A program made the translations under genes and the position numbers. From Alkalibacterium sp049389645 (GTDB lineage Bacteria > Bacillota > Bacilli > Lactobacillales > Carnobacteriaceae_A): a stretch of DNA of 64,000 bases. Below the pieces are notes generated by a model, which searched no databases, was not told the origin of the DNA, and saw only the letters and a list, made by a program, of their open reading frames with translations. Position 1 is the first letter of the stretch. Every line of letters begins with the position of its first letter. Of this stretch, positions 17,769 to 26,413 are shown piece by piece. The stretch spans positions 496,001 through 560,000 of the forward strand of contig NZ_CP186540.1 of NCBI RefSeq assembly GCF_049389645.1. The letters are read 5' to 3'.

Positions 17769-18611
17769 TTATTTTTTTATTTGTTCATCAATGAATGCTT
17801 GCCATTCTTCGTATACCTTAATCAAATTTTCATCTAGATAGGAGAACGCCTTTTCTTTTAGAGAATCCGGAACACCATAAAAAGATGCCGCTATCGATCC
17901 TGTGATTGCAGCTATGGTATCACTGTCTCCCCCAATTGAAATGGCTGTACGGATAGCATCTTCAAATGACATCGCTTCTATAAAAGCTTTAATTGCTTGA
18001 GGAACCGAACCTTGACACGATACATCAAATTCATATGAATCTCTTATGTTGTCCAGTTTAAAATCCAACGAATAATAGTCAGCGTTTATTCTGGAATAAA
18101 TACTACTTTTAGAAAGACCTTTTCGAGCCATATAAATAGCAAGAGTTACCGCTTCTGCCCCTTTTAGTCCCTCTTTATGATTATGCGAAACCTTTGTTAC
18201 CCTCTTAGCTCTTTCTAACGCATCCATTTCTGTCCTACCAGCTAACCCTGCAGGACTCACACGCATTGCTGCACCATTACCGTAACTGTTATAGGGTTTA
18301 GGATCTGTACTGAAGATCCATTCCATGAAGTTGCCTCCGTAACCACAATCAGGATACTTGCGACCGATTTCTTGCATGTAATGAACCGCTAAAGCCTCCA
18401 ATAAATCATAGTCAATACTGTCAAAAGGATTCTGATTCAGAGATGTACCCCTAGTTTTTTCGGCTTCTAAAATCGCTTTCCCGACAGCAAGTGTCATGAT
18501 ACTATCATCAGTCAGTCGACAATCAGATGCAAAAAGTTCGAAATCTTTACTCTTATGATTCGAACCTTCAAAGCGGGAACCCACTATATCTCCGATTATT
18601 GCTCCTATCAT
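17769..18611 (-). CDS. ADP-ribosylglycohydrolase family protein
   Basis: A 280-residue all-alpha enzyme of the DraG/ARH type. The metal-binding residues lie in IIGDIVGSRFEG (N-terminus), LTDDSIMTLAVGKA (about residues 33-46) and IGGDSDTIAAITGSIA (about 228-243), with GNGAAMRVSPAG between. Such enzymes remove ADP-ribose from proteins or hydrolyse related bonds using two Mg2+ ions. No ADP-ribosyltransferase gene is nearby, so its target is open. It is a single gene. Confidence 0.9.
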   Translation of the reverse strand: MIGAIIGDIVGSRFEGSNHKSKDFELFASDCRLTDDSIMTLAVGKAILEAEKTRGTSLNQNPFDSIDYDLLEALAVHYMQEIGRKYPDCGYGGNFMEWIFSTDPKPYNSYGNGAAMRVSPAGLAGRTEMDALERAKRVTKVSHNHKEGLKGAEAVTLAIYMARKGLSKSSIYSRINADYYSLDFKLDNIRDSYEFDVSCQGSVPQAIKAFIEAMSFEDAIRTAISIGGDSDTIAAITGSIAASFYGVPDSLKEKAFSYLDENLIKVYEEWQAFIDEQIKK

Positions 18612-18783
18612 TTGAATACCACCCTTCGTGTCACTCTTTACATTATAACCGGATATTTATCAAGAAATCTTCTGGTAAGCTTCTTAAACATTTAGTATCT
18701 CATTCCCCCGTCATTAATCTGTTATCAGATATACTTTCATTTATTAATTTAATTGAATATTTATTCTTATTAAGACAAAAAAC

Positions 18784-18811
18784 GACTCAATCTTTTAACA
18801 AAGATTGAGTC
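18784..18811 (-). terminator. Terminator of the peptide-transporter ATPase gene
   Basis: Perfect 12-bp arms GACTCAATCTTT/AAAGATTGAGTC with a 4-nt loop. The minus strand continues GTTTTTT. It begins 30 nt past the ATPase stop codon. Confidence 0.88.
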
Positions 18812-18840
18812 ATTTTTGAATTTATAGTCTAAGCTGAATG

Positions 18841-20568
18841 TTACTCTTGCGCTACCCAATGGTGAGGACTAATTTCAACAAATGTACTTTTATCCAAATC
18901 AAAGGATTCATCCTTCACTTGTTCAATCGATTGACGTGTTGCTTCATACACGGGATCAGGTACAGGAATAGCGGATAATAGTTTCCGAGTATATGGATGA
19001 ACTGGATTATCAAACAATTCTTCCGCATCTGCGAGTTCAACTATCTGACCGTTATACATCACTGCAACCCGATCGGATATTTGTTTGACCATCGCCAGAT
19101 CATGAGCAATGAATAAATAAGTCAAATTGAATTTTGTCTGGAGTTCTTCCAGTAATTCAACAATTTGAATTTGGATAGAAGCATCTAAAGCTGACAGGGG
19201 CTCATCGAGTACAATAAACTCTGGATCGACTGCCAAGGCACGAGCAATCCCTATTCTCTGACGCTGTCCTCCTGAAAACTCATGAGGATAACGCTGAGCA
19301 TAGCTTTTATCAAGACCTACTAAGTCAAGCAGTTCCAGAATACGTTCAGTCCGTTCATTTTTGTTTTTCGCCAGTCCATGAATATCAATAGCTTCTCCGA
19401 TAATGTCCATAATTTTCATTCGTGGATCTAAAGAAGCATAAGGGTCCTGAAATATCATCTGAACGTGTTTACGCATAGATTTCATTTCTCTTTGCGATAA
19501 ATTATTCAAATCAAAGCCTTCATATATTGTTTCACCGCTGGTGGGTTCATGTAGACGCAAAAGAGATCTTCCAGTAGTGGATTTACCTGAGCCTGATTCG
19601 CCTACGAGTCCGAGTGTTTCGCCTTCATAAATCGAGAAGCTGATATCATCAACAGCTTTTAAGGTTTCTTTTTTACCAAGAGAAAAAGACTTGTTTAGAT
19701 GCGAAACTTCCACCAGCCTTTTTCGTTGACCCGAATGTATTTCAGCCAGTTTCTTTTTATGCGCCTCAGATTTTTCCTTATGCAGGTTAGGTATAGCATC
19801 CAGCAGCATTTTAGTGTACTCTTCTTTAGGATTCTGAAAGACTGACTTCGTATCTCCTGATTCTATAACTTTGCCTTCTTTCATTACTATAACTCTGTCA
19901 CACATATTAGCAACCACGGCAAAGTCATGTGTAATTATAATGATAGCTGTGCCAAATTCCTCCTGAATCTCCTTCAGCAAGTTAAGAATTTGAGCTTGAA
20001 TGGTCACATCCAAAGCTGTGGTTGGTTCATCGGCAATTAACAGTGAAGGATTACAAGCCAGGGCTAATGCTATCATCATACGCTGCCGCATTCCCCCAGA
20101 AAATTCATGCGCATACTGACTGTATCGTTCCTCCACATTCGTAATGCCTACTTGATGCATCATTTCTTTTGCTTTATGTTCTGCCTTTTTCTTCGAAATT
20201 TTTTCATGATAGCGAAGTGTTTCCGCGATTTGAGCACCAATAGTCATGATAGGATTCAATGACGTCATTGGATCCTGAAAAATCATACCTATATCTTTTC
20301 CTCGTATGTCCCGCATCTCTCTCTCAGTCAATGTGAACAGTTCTTTTCCCATGAAGGCAATGGAACTTTCCTGATGTATATGTGCATTAGGAGCTAAAAG
20401 CTGCATGATCGAACGTGCCGTTACGCTTTTCCCGCTACCAGATTCTCCTACAATACCGACTGTTTCTCCTTTTTGTACTTCAAACGATACATTGGACGTC
20501 ACTTGTTGTACTGTATCTCCTGTTGAAAATGATACCGATAAATTATTTACATTTAATAAAGATTCCAT
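18841..20568 (-). CDS. Fused double-ATPase of a peptide ABC importer (DppD-DppF / GsiA type)
   Basis: A 575-residue protein with two complete ABC ATPases. First half: GESGSGKS Walker A (residues 41-48), EFSGGMRQR signature, IADEPTTALD Walker B. Second half: GESGSGKST, EFSGGQRQR, VLDEPLSALD. Each half ends in the oligopeptide-type C-terminal region (NPVHPYTRKLL). The fused form is like the glutathione importer ATPase GsiA and replaces separate DppD and DppF. ATG at 20568 has AAGGAG 6 nt upstream. It is divergent from the permease and binding-protein genes at 21229-26043 and is their natural partner. It lies outside the T-box transcript, so its control must differ. Confidence 0.93.
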   Translation of the reverse strand: MESLLNVNNLSVSFSTGDTVQQVTSNVSFEVQKGETVGIVGESGSGKSVTARSIMQLLAPNAHIHQESSIAFMGKELFTLTEREMRDIRGKDIGMIFQDPMTSLNPIMTIGAQIAETLRYHEKISKKKAEHKAKEMMHQVGITNVEERYSQYAHEFSGGMRQRMMIALALACNPSLLIADEPTTALDVTIQAQILNLLKEIQEEFGTAIIIITHDFAVVANMCDRVIVMKEGKVIESGDTKSVFQNPKEEYTKMLLDAIPNLHKEKSEAHKKKLAEIHSGQRKRLVEVSHLNKSFSLGKKETLKAVDDISFSIYEGETLGLVGESGSGKSTTGRSLLRLHEPTSGETIYEGFDLNNLSQREMKSMRKHVQMIFQDPYASLDPRMKIMDIIGEAIDIHGLAKNKNERTERILELLDLVGLDKSYAQRYPHEFSGGQRQRIGIARALAVDPEFIVLDEPLSALDASIQIQIVELLEELQTKFNLTYLFIAHDLAMVKQISDRVAVMYNGQIVELADAEELFDNPVHPYTRKLLSAIPVPDPVYEATRQSIEQVKDESFDLDKSTFVEISPHHWVAQE

Positions 20569-20704
20569 TGTCTGCTCCTTCACCTATAGGTAGGTCCCTG
20601 TATTTATGGGACATTTATCTTCTAGTTCTTTTTTAGAGAATGTAACATTATTTTTCTGTAAATGAAACCTTTTTCACGTTAAAGCACTCAAAGAGAAGAT
20701 GAAA

Positions 20705-20731
20705 TTTTGAATTTGGTGTCCAAATTCAAAA
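20705..20731. promoter_or_regulatory. 27-bp perfect palindrome between the divergent transporter arms
   Basis: TTTTGAATTTGG-TGT-CCAAATTCAAAA has 12-bp perfect arms and a 3-nt centre. It lies 50 nt upstream of the -35 box of the T-box transcript and about 140 nt before the ATPase start. No strong T-run follows on either strand, so an operator is more likely than a terminator. No regulator gene is adjacent. Confidence 0.5.
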
Positions 20732-20780
20732 GAAAAATCATCAACTTCTTACAAATAATAAGTATTTTTGCTATTAAGGC

Positions 20781-20809
20781 TTGACGTATTAAAATACTTT
20801 TGATATATT
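20781..20809 (+). promoter_or_regulatory. Promoter of the T-box transcript
   Basis: TTGACG (20781-20786), a 17-nt spacer and TATATT (20804-20809). Transcription should start near 20816, just before the T-box leader. Confidence 0.75.
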
Positions 20810-20815
20810 TGTATT

Positions 20816-21150
20816 CAATTGTACACAATTAAAAAACGATAAAAAGAAAAGTACAGGTTTTATGAAAGCAAAGCGAGTCCCGATTAGTGAAAGGGGATCT
20901 GGAAAAAAACCTGGAAGTGCATCTTGGAGTTATATGATTGAACGATTTTTTTCTTTAGATCATATCGGGTTTGCCCGTTACAGCATGTCGGTATACCCGT
21001 TCGTATTTGGCGTCATACCGAATTGAGATTCATAAAGTTTCCCACGCATTATTTGGGGTCTCTTTATGTATATTAAGGTGGAACCGTAAAATTTCATATC
21101 TTGCCCTTAAGCAATTCTTCATAATAGAAGAATTTTTGCTTAAGGGTTTT
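20816..21150 (+). ncRNA. T-box leader, predicted tRNA-Cys specificity
   Basis: A roughly 335-nt leader. Stem I: AGTA (20850-20853) and GAA (20914-20916) form the loop-E pair of the specifier loop, closed by CAGGTTT (20854-20860) with AAACCTG (20907-20913). The codon after GAAG is TGC (20918-20920), cysteine, followed by A and CTTGGAG as usual. Further stems are ATATGAT/ATCATAT, TCGGTAT/ATACCGA and CATAAAG/CTTTATG. The T-box core AAGGTGGAACCG is at 21075-21086; its variable base is A, which pairs with discriminator U73, present in tRNA-Cys (and tRNA-Gly). The terminator CCCTTAAGCAA/TTGCTTAAGGG plus TTTT (21104-21150) competes with the TTAAGG/CCTTAA antiterminator. Uncharged tRNA would permit transcription of the permease genes. 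Confidence 0.9.
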
Positions 21151-21228
21151 CTTATTATAAATTGAGTTTTATATTTATTTTGATATGCTATTTTTTTTTA
21201 GATTACTAAAAGGAAGGAGGATTTGTTC

Positions 21229-22674
21229 ATGAGACAAGAAGAAACAAGTAAGCCGGTTGACTATCGACAGTTAGTAAGTGAAGCCTATGAAAATGCATCC
21301 AAGGAACGTCACGTATCATGGGGATTGAAACTTCTGAGTTTTCCTTTTCAACTTATCGTCCTGATTCGATACTTATTTAACAAACGTAAAGATGATTCGA
21401 AACATCTCATTGAAAAAATCGAACAGGAATTTAAAGAAAGTGGCGAAGCAGCCGAATTAAAAAAAGAGCTGTTAACTCAGGAGCAAAAAAAGGTATCTTT
21501 TCTCAAGCAGTCGATGTCCCCGTCCCAGATAGAAAAAAGTGCAGAAAATCATTTTCAAGAGGCTTATCACCAGGAAATAAAAAAAAGAGCGAACAGCCAA
21601 CACAAAAAATCTAATACCCTGCCACAGGATTTCCTACATGAAACAACCAGGTGGCTTCGTTTACCCTCGGGTTTTCTATTATCTATTGTTCTAGGCTTTC
21701 CGATGTATCTACTCTTGTGGATCGTCTCAGTACCTATGGTTCGCTATATATCCAATCGCCTCGTTGCCATGTTATTCGTGATTGTCGGAGTCATAGCGAT
21801 TGTTTTCACTCTCCTTTATCTCTCACCATCCGATGCGGCACTTAATATCTTAGGAGAACAATCTACTCCTCAGCAGATTGAGAATTTTAATCAGGTACAC
21901 GGTTTGAATGATCCGTATATTGTTCAACTCTGGCGTATAGTCAAAGGCGTATTTACCTTTGATTTGGGCATTTCATTTGCAGGAAATGAACGGGTCGTCG
22001 CCAGTATCATGAGACGATTCCCGGTCACTTTACAGCTGGCACTTTTTGCTCTTATCCTGTCAGTTTCTGTAGCTCTACCTTCAGGGATTTATGCAGCTGT
22101 AAAAGCCAATACAACGTTTGATCATTTATTTATGTTTATTGCTCTGATCGGTATTTCCATTCCAAGTTTCTGGCAAGGATTGATTTTCATTCTGACATTT
22201 TCTATAAACCTTGGATGGCTTCCGGCCACATACAGCGCTTCAAACCTGGCTTCACTTATCATGCCGGCCGTTGTTCTCGGTACGGCACTCATGGCATCCG
22301 TTGCAAGGATGACCCGTTCTTCTACACTGGAAGTCATCAATCAGGATTACATTCTGACAGCACGGGCTAAAGGACTTTCCAGTAAACGTGTCATTTTAAG
22401 ACACGCAGTACCCAACGCCTTGATCCCTGTCATTACTATTATAGGCCTTCAGTTCGGTGCCATGCTTGGAGGAGCAGCTGTTACAGAACAGGTTTTTAAT
22501 ATCAGTGGATTAGGAAGTTACATTGTCAGCAAGCAATTTATTCCCGACATTCCCAGTGTCATGGCTGGCGTTATCTATATCGCCATCGCCCTTTCTATTG
22601 TGAATCTGATCGTCGACTTGATGTACAGTTTCCTGGATCCGCGTATTAGATCCCGAATTAAAAATGGGCAATGA
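21229..22674 (+). CDS. Peptide ABC importer permease, DppB/GsiC type, with long N-terminal extension
   Basis: A 481-residue permease. The C-terminal 310 residues are a standard binding-protein-dependent permease (about six TM segments) with the EAA loop TARAKGLSSKRVILRHAVPNA. The first 160 residues are unusual for DppB. They contain a hydrophobic hairpin-like stretch near residues 30-50, then a very charged, probably coiled-coil region rich in K, E and Q (about 50-130), then a second hydrophobic stretch before the normal first TM. ATG at 21229 has GGAGG 8 nt upstream; TTG at 21223 is too close. It is the first gene of the T-box-controlled operon. Confidence 0.92.
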   Translation: MRQEETSKPVDYRQLVSEAYENASKERHVSWGLKLLSFPFQLIVLIRYLFNKRKDDSKHLIEKIEQEFKESGEAAELKKELLTQEQKKVSFLKQSMSPSQIEKSAENHFQEAYHQEIKKRANSQHKKSNTLPQDFLHETTRWLRLPSGFLLSIVLGFPMYLLLWIVSVPMVRYISNRLVAMLFVIVGVIAIVFTLLYLSPSDAALNILGEQSTPQQIENFNQVHGLNDPYIVQLWRIVKGVFTFDLGISFAGNERVVASIMRRFPVTLQLALFALILSVSVALPSGIYAAVKANTTFDHLFMFIALIGISIPSFWQGLIFILTFSINLGWLPATYSASNLASLIMPAVVLGTALMASVARMTRSSTLEVINQDYILTARAKGLSSKRVILRHAVPNALIPVITIIGLQFGAMLGGAAVTEQVFNISGLGSYIVSKQFIPDIPSVMAGVIYIAIALSIVNLIVDLMYSFLDPRIRSRIKNGQ

Positions 22675-22689
22675 AAGCAGGTGTAAATA

Positions 22690-24153
22690 ATGAAATCTTA
22701 TCAAACAAATCAGATTATTCAGCAATTCCAGTTCAATAATGGATTAACCTGGGCGTATTCAATACTATGGCTGATTTTAAGCATCGAGCTTCAGCCTCTT
22801 GGTATTTCACTTCCACTCCTGTTGATTGGTGTTGTCAATACCGGGTTCAGCATAATGCATCAGATATTACTTTACCGTGTGAAGCAAAAAAGTTTTAAGG
22901 CAAAAAATAAATCTGTAGTTGACCGTATTCTTGCAGCCCTATTGATTCTGGGTCTACTGGCTGGAAATATTTTCACTTTCATTTCAGGTGTCATGGCTTT
23001 TAAAAAAACCTTGAGTACCGGTCTTGTCTATTCTATCTATATGGTACTGGTGGATATTTTGATTATTGGAGTAACCAGTTTGAATCTCTTCAAGCCTTTC
23101 GTAACAAATTCTTTTCTCACAACACTTTCTATATTGATTATCACTTTAATCTTTCACAGTCTGACTCTTGCATTCGGACATAAGTTCTATAACTGGCATC
23201 CAGGTATTCAGAAATTTGGATTGGGTCTCCTTCTCTTATCAGGACTCACAGGTAATCTACTGGTCTTCCTGGTCGCTGCTTCCTTCTATTCAGACAATCA
23301 GCCTGAATCAAAAGGAAAACGTCAGACTAGTATCCGTGAAAATTTAATCAAAAATCACGCAGCACTGCTTGGACTGTTATTTATTTCATTTCTTGTAACA
23401 TTGGCATTAACCAGCAACTTTTCTTTCAGTTATTCATTTGCTGTACAGAATGATTATTCAAACATTCTGCAGAGTCCAAGTATACAGTATCCGTTTGGGA
23501 CAGATAATTTTGGACGCGATGTCTTTACCCGTATCGTTTACGGCACACAGATTTCTCTTTCGGTCGGTTTACTGGCTACAGCTATTCCACTGCTTATTGG
23601 TGGAGCATTTGGAGCCATTTCCGGTTTTTATGGTCGTCAGACCGACAATATCATCATGCGTCTTTTGGATATCCTTTATGCAATACCTGGACTGCTGCTG
23701 GCAATTACGATCGTCGCTGCCTTCGGGGCCTCGACAACCAATCTGATTATTGCACTGAGTCTGGGTTACATCCCATCCTATGCACGAACCATGCGTGCTA
23801 ATGTGCTGCAGGTCACTAACCTTGAATACATCGAAGCAGCCCGTGCACTCGGACAGAACAATACACAAATCATTTTAAAACATGTCATTCCTAATTCGAT
23901 GGCCCCTATGATAGTGCGTTCCACATTGACTATCGGGACAGCCGTAATCGCCACAAGCAGTTTAAGTTATCTTGGATTAGGTGTTGAAGCTCATATACCG
24001 GAATGGGGGAATATTCTCCGTATCGGCAGTCAATACCTTGAAACGTATCCTTACCTGGCGATTTATCCCGGCCTGGCAATTATTCTACTGGTTCTTTCTT
24101 TTAACTTTCTTGGAGATGGGATTCGTGATGCGACAGATCCGCGATTGAACTAG
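22690..24153 (+). CDS. Peptide ABC importer permease, DppC/GsiD type, with extra N-terminal TM domain
   Basis: A 487-residue permease. The C-terminal half (about residues 215-487) is a typical DppC: a first TM after KNHAALLGLLFISF, QYPFGTDNFGRDVFTRI, and the EAA loop EAARALGQNNTQIILKHVIPN. The first 200 residues add about five to six hydrophobic segments not present in usual DppC proteins. The gene begins 15 nt after the preceding permease, with AGGTG 6 nt before ATG. Like its partner it has an enlarged N-terminus, which suggests that the two extensions interact or recruit something at the membrane. Confidence 0.9.
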   Translation: MKSYQTNQIIQQFQFNNGLTWAYSILWLILSIELQPLGISLPLLLIGVVNTGFSIMHQILLYRVKQKSFKAKNKSVVDRILAALLILGLLAGNIFTFISGVMAFKKTLSTGLVYSIYMVLVDILIIGVTSLNLFKPFVTNSFLTTLSILIITLIFHSLTLAFGHKFYNWHPGIQKFGLGLLLLSGLTGNLLVFLVAASFYSDNQPESKGKRQTSIRENLIKNHAALLGLLFISFLVTLALTSNFSFSYSFAVQNDYSNILQSPSIQYPFGTDNFGRDVFTRIVYGTQISLSVGLLATAIPLLIGGAFGAISGFYGRQTDNIIMRLLDILYAIPGLLLAITIVAAFGASTTNLIIALSLGYIPSYARTMRANVLQVTNLEYIEAARALGQNNTQIILKHVIPNSMAPMIVRSTLTIGTAVIATSSLSYLGLGVEAHIPEWGNILRIGSQYLETYPYLAIYPGLAIILLVLSFNFLGDGIRDATDPRLN

Positions 24154-24213
24154 CACTTTCTTAACTTTGGTAATAAATTTTAAAAAAAAACATATTATAG
24201 GAGGATTTATAAA

Positions 24214-26043
24214 ATGAAGAAACAACTACTACCTTTTCTGACAATCGCGGCGACCATAGCCTTGGCAGCTTGTGATGTTCAAACAGAAAACGAATCAAAC
24301 ATTGTTCCTGGAGATAACGAATCAGTTGAAACAACAGAAAAAATTTCTCTTGAGCTTTTGGGCTCTGCTGATGATGAAACGGATTTGAATATTGTCCGTG
24401 ACCAGCTGAATCGAAACGGTTTTGATGTAACTTTGAATACTCAACCGGATTTCGCCAGTTACCGCTCATTAAGAGATGCCGGTAACTATGACATTTCTAT
24501 CGCCAGCTGGACAACAGTAACCGGGAATCCGGATTATGCTGTCCGTTCCCTCTTCACCAGTAATGGTGATAACAGTATCATTTCAGATGAGGACGTCGAT
24601 GCGCTGATTAATGAAGCTGCCCTGCAGACACCCGATGAGTATACCGAAACTTATGCTGAACTGGAACACGAACTTGTTGACGAAAATGCTTATATTGTTC
24701 CACTTTATAATTCACTGAAAGCACAGGCCTTTAATCATGATTTGCTAAACCCAGATACTATCCGCCTTTCCAAATCACGTGCCTTTGCCTGGGAACCAGT
24801 TTCATACGATGATGAGTCGATGAACGAGTCTGAATCATTGATGCTGACTCAAACTATAAGCGATTTGACTTCGCTTGATCCTATCAAGGGGAATGATGGC
24901 TCCATCAATCAATTGAATACCAATATGTATGTCCGTCTTGTTAATTTGACAGATGACGATGACGTTGTATCGGAAGGGTCATTAAGTTATGTTCACGCCA
25001 TTGCTGAAGGCAATGCTGATTACTATTTTGTTTTACGTGATGACATCAATTTTGCGGCTATTGAAGATGGTGAAGCTGTAGATACGGGCTCTTTAGTCAG
25101 CGGGCAGGATGTAATCTATTCGCTAGACCGTGCAAAAAACCCAGATTCTGTTCCTGATCACCGTACCTACAGTCTGCATGAGCACATTGACACAGTTAGC
25201 CTGCTTACAGACATGTCTGAATTGGAAAACACGCAGTTAACTGATGGCAGCGGATCTGTTCTAGAGGCACTGGAAGCTGAACTGGAAACCGCTATCTCTT
25301 CTGTAGTTGAATCTGAAGACGAAGTAAATAATGCATCTGGAAATTATCAGGTCATCAAGCTGACGACCACTGAACCTTTCCCGCAAGTGTTGAACTACTT
25401 GGCTCACCAGTCTGCCGGTATTGTTTCACAAGAACAAGTGGAAAGCATCAATACGTATGATAATGATAATTTTGACATCACCACGGATATATCGTACGGT
25501 GACCAGCGTGCTGTTACCGAGGGTGAAACTTATGATAATCATCTGTATGCCAGTGGTCCTTATATCATGATCGAAAAGAATGACTATGCAGCTACTTTCC
25601 AGAAAAATCCAGCTTTCATGACTGACACGGAAAATGAACCCAACATCTCCAATATAACTGTTCGTTTTATAGGGGATGAAGACAGCGCATTGTCAGCCCT
25701 TCGTTCAGAAGAAATCGATTTGATGTATGGTTTAGGCGAAACAAAATATGACATTGTTGAAGGTGAAGAAAACCTGACTCTCCAAAGCAGACAAAGTAAT
25801 GGAGTGAAATACCTGATGATTAATGTTGACAGTGACAGTGACCGTGAAGTGGCTCAAAGTGCCGACTTGCGCAAGGCTATTTTATACTCTATCAATCAGG
25901 ATGAAATCAGTTCTGCCTACGACGGACTGAAATTGAAAGCTTATACAACTGTTACACCTTTAGTAGATACCGGTAATGAACTGATAGCTGATCCAGCTAA
26001 AGTGGAAGAATTCTATCAGAACTACCAAGATTCTGGTGAATAA
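24214..26043 (+). CDS. Family-5 peptide-binding lipoprotein, apparently circularly permuted
   Basis: A 609-residue SBP_bac_5-type lipoprotein (lipobox LAAC, Cys20). The order of segments is abnormal. Residues 46-200 resemble the usual C-terminal part of family 5: strand ISLELLGS, a DYAVRSLFTSNGDNSI region, ALINEAA-like helix, ENAYIVPLYNSLKAQAF. At about 206 the normal N-terminal start follows (LMLTQTISDLTSLDPIKG, then NMYVRLVNL). The protein ends with LRKAILYSINQDEI and FYQNYQDSGE, where canonical members continue into the segment now at 46. It thus looks like a circular permutation. It is the third gene of the T-box operon, AGGAGG 9 nt before ATG. It should deliver peptides to the permeases. 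Confidence 0.9.
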   Translation: MKKQLLPFLTIAATIALAACDVQTENESNIVPGDNESVETTEKISLELLGSADDETDLNIVRDQLNRNGFDVTLNTQPDFASYRSLRDAGNYDISIASWTTVTGNPDYAVRSLFTSNGDNSIISDEDVDALINEAALQTPDEYTETYAELEHELVDENAYIVPLYNSLKAQAFNHDLLNPDTIRLSKSRAFAWEPVSYDDESMNESESLMLTQTISDLTSLDPIKGNDGSINQLNTNMYVRLVNLTDDDDVVSEGSLSYVHAIAEGNADYYFVLRDDINFAAIEDGEAVDTGSLVSGQDVIYSLDRAKNPDSVPDHRTYSLHEHIDTVSLLTDMSELENTQLTDGSGSVLEALEAELETAISSVVESEDEVNNASGNYQVIKLTTTEPFPQVLNYLAHQSAGIVSQEQVESINTYDNDNFDITTDISYGDQRAVTEGETYDNHLYASGPYIMIEKNDYAATFQKNPAFMTDTENEPNISNITVRFIGDEDSALSALRSEEIDLMYGLGETKYDIVEGEENLTLQSRQSNGVKYLMINVDSDSDREVAQSADLRKAILYSINQDEISSAYDGLKLKAYTTVTPLVDTGNELIADPAKVEEFYQNYQDSGE

Positions 26044-26059
26044 TAAAGAGGTTACAGCA

Positions 26060-26096
26060 AAAGGGATTATCTCAAAAATGAGGTAATCCCTTTTTT
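26060..26096 (+). terminator. Terminator of the T-box peptide-importer operon
   Basis: Stem AAAGGGATTA(T)CTC/GAGGTAATCCCTTT with T6 following. It begins 17 nt after the binding-protein stop codon. Confidence 0.85.
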
Positions 26097-26114
26097 ATAT
26101 TGTTTCTCTTTTTA

Positions 26115-26326
26115 TTTTTTTCGAGTTCTTCTATACTACTTTTCTTCATGTGTAGAAAAGCTTGGGTAACACTATTGATTTGTTCTCTGCTTCCCCTTTT
26201 TAAGAGGCCATCCATGCTCTCAGGAACGATCTACCATGAGACACCGAAAGGATCTTTCACCTAGCCACATTGTTCAGCTTCTGGAACAGTAGATAATTTT
26301 TCCCAATAGTAAGGGATATTTACCTA
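26115..26326 (-). pseudogene. Remnant of a PhnB-like VOC-family gene
   Basis: In one minus-strand frame the translation reads NIPYYWEKLS, then PEAEQCG, a TAG, VKDPFGVSW, a TAG, IVPESMDGLL, and later AFLHMKKSSIEELEK. This is the C-terminal half of PhnB/3-demethylubiquinone-methyltransferase-like VOC proteins, where the stops replace the expected Trp (TAG at 26261-26263) and Gln (26231-26233). The N-terminal half is gone: the frame hits a stop just upstream. It has no start or ribosome binding site and its 3' end runs into the terminator of the neighbouring operon. Confidence 0.72.
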
Positions 26327-26346
26327 GTCAAGTATCTATCTTAAAG

Positions 26347-26392
26347 CAAAAAAAGGAGCAAGAACATAAGTTTTCACTCATGTTCTTGCTCC
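26347..26392 (-). terminator. Terminator of the cold-shock gene
   Basis: Perfect 13-bp arms GGAGCAAGAACAT/ATGTTCTTGCTCC with a 12-nt loop, then T7 on the minus strand, about 22 nt after the csp stop codon. Confidence 0.9.
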
Positions 26393-26413
26393 TAAAATTT
26401 TAGTTTAAAGTTA

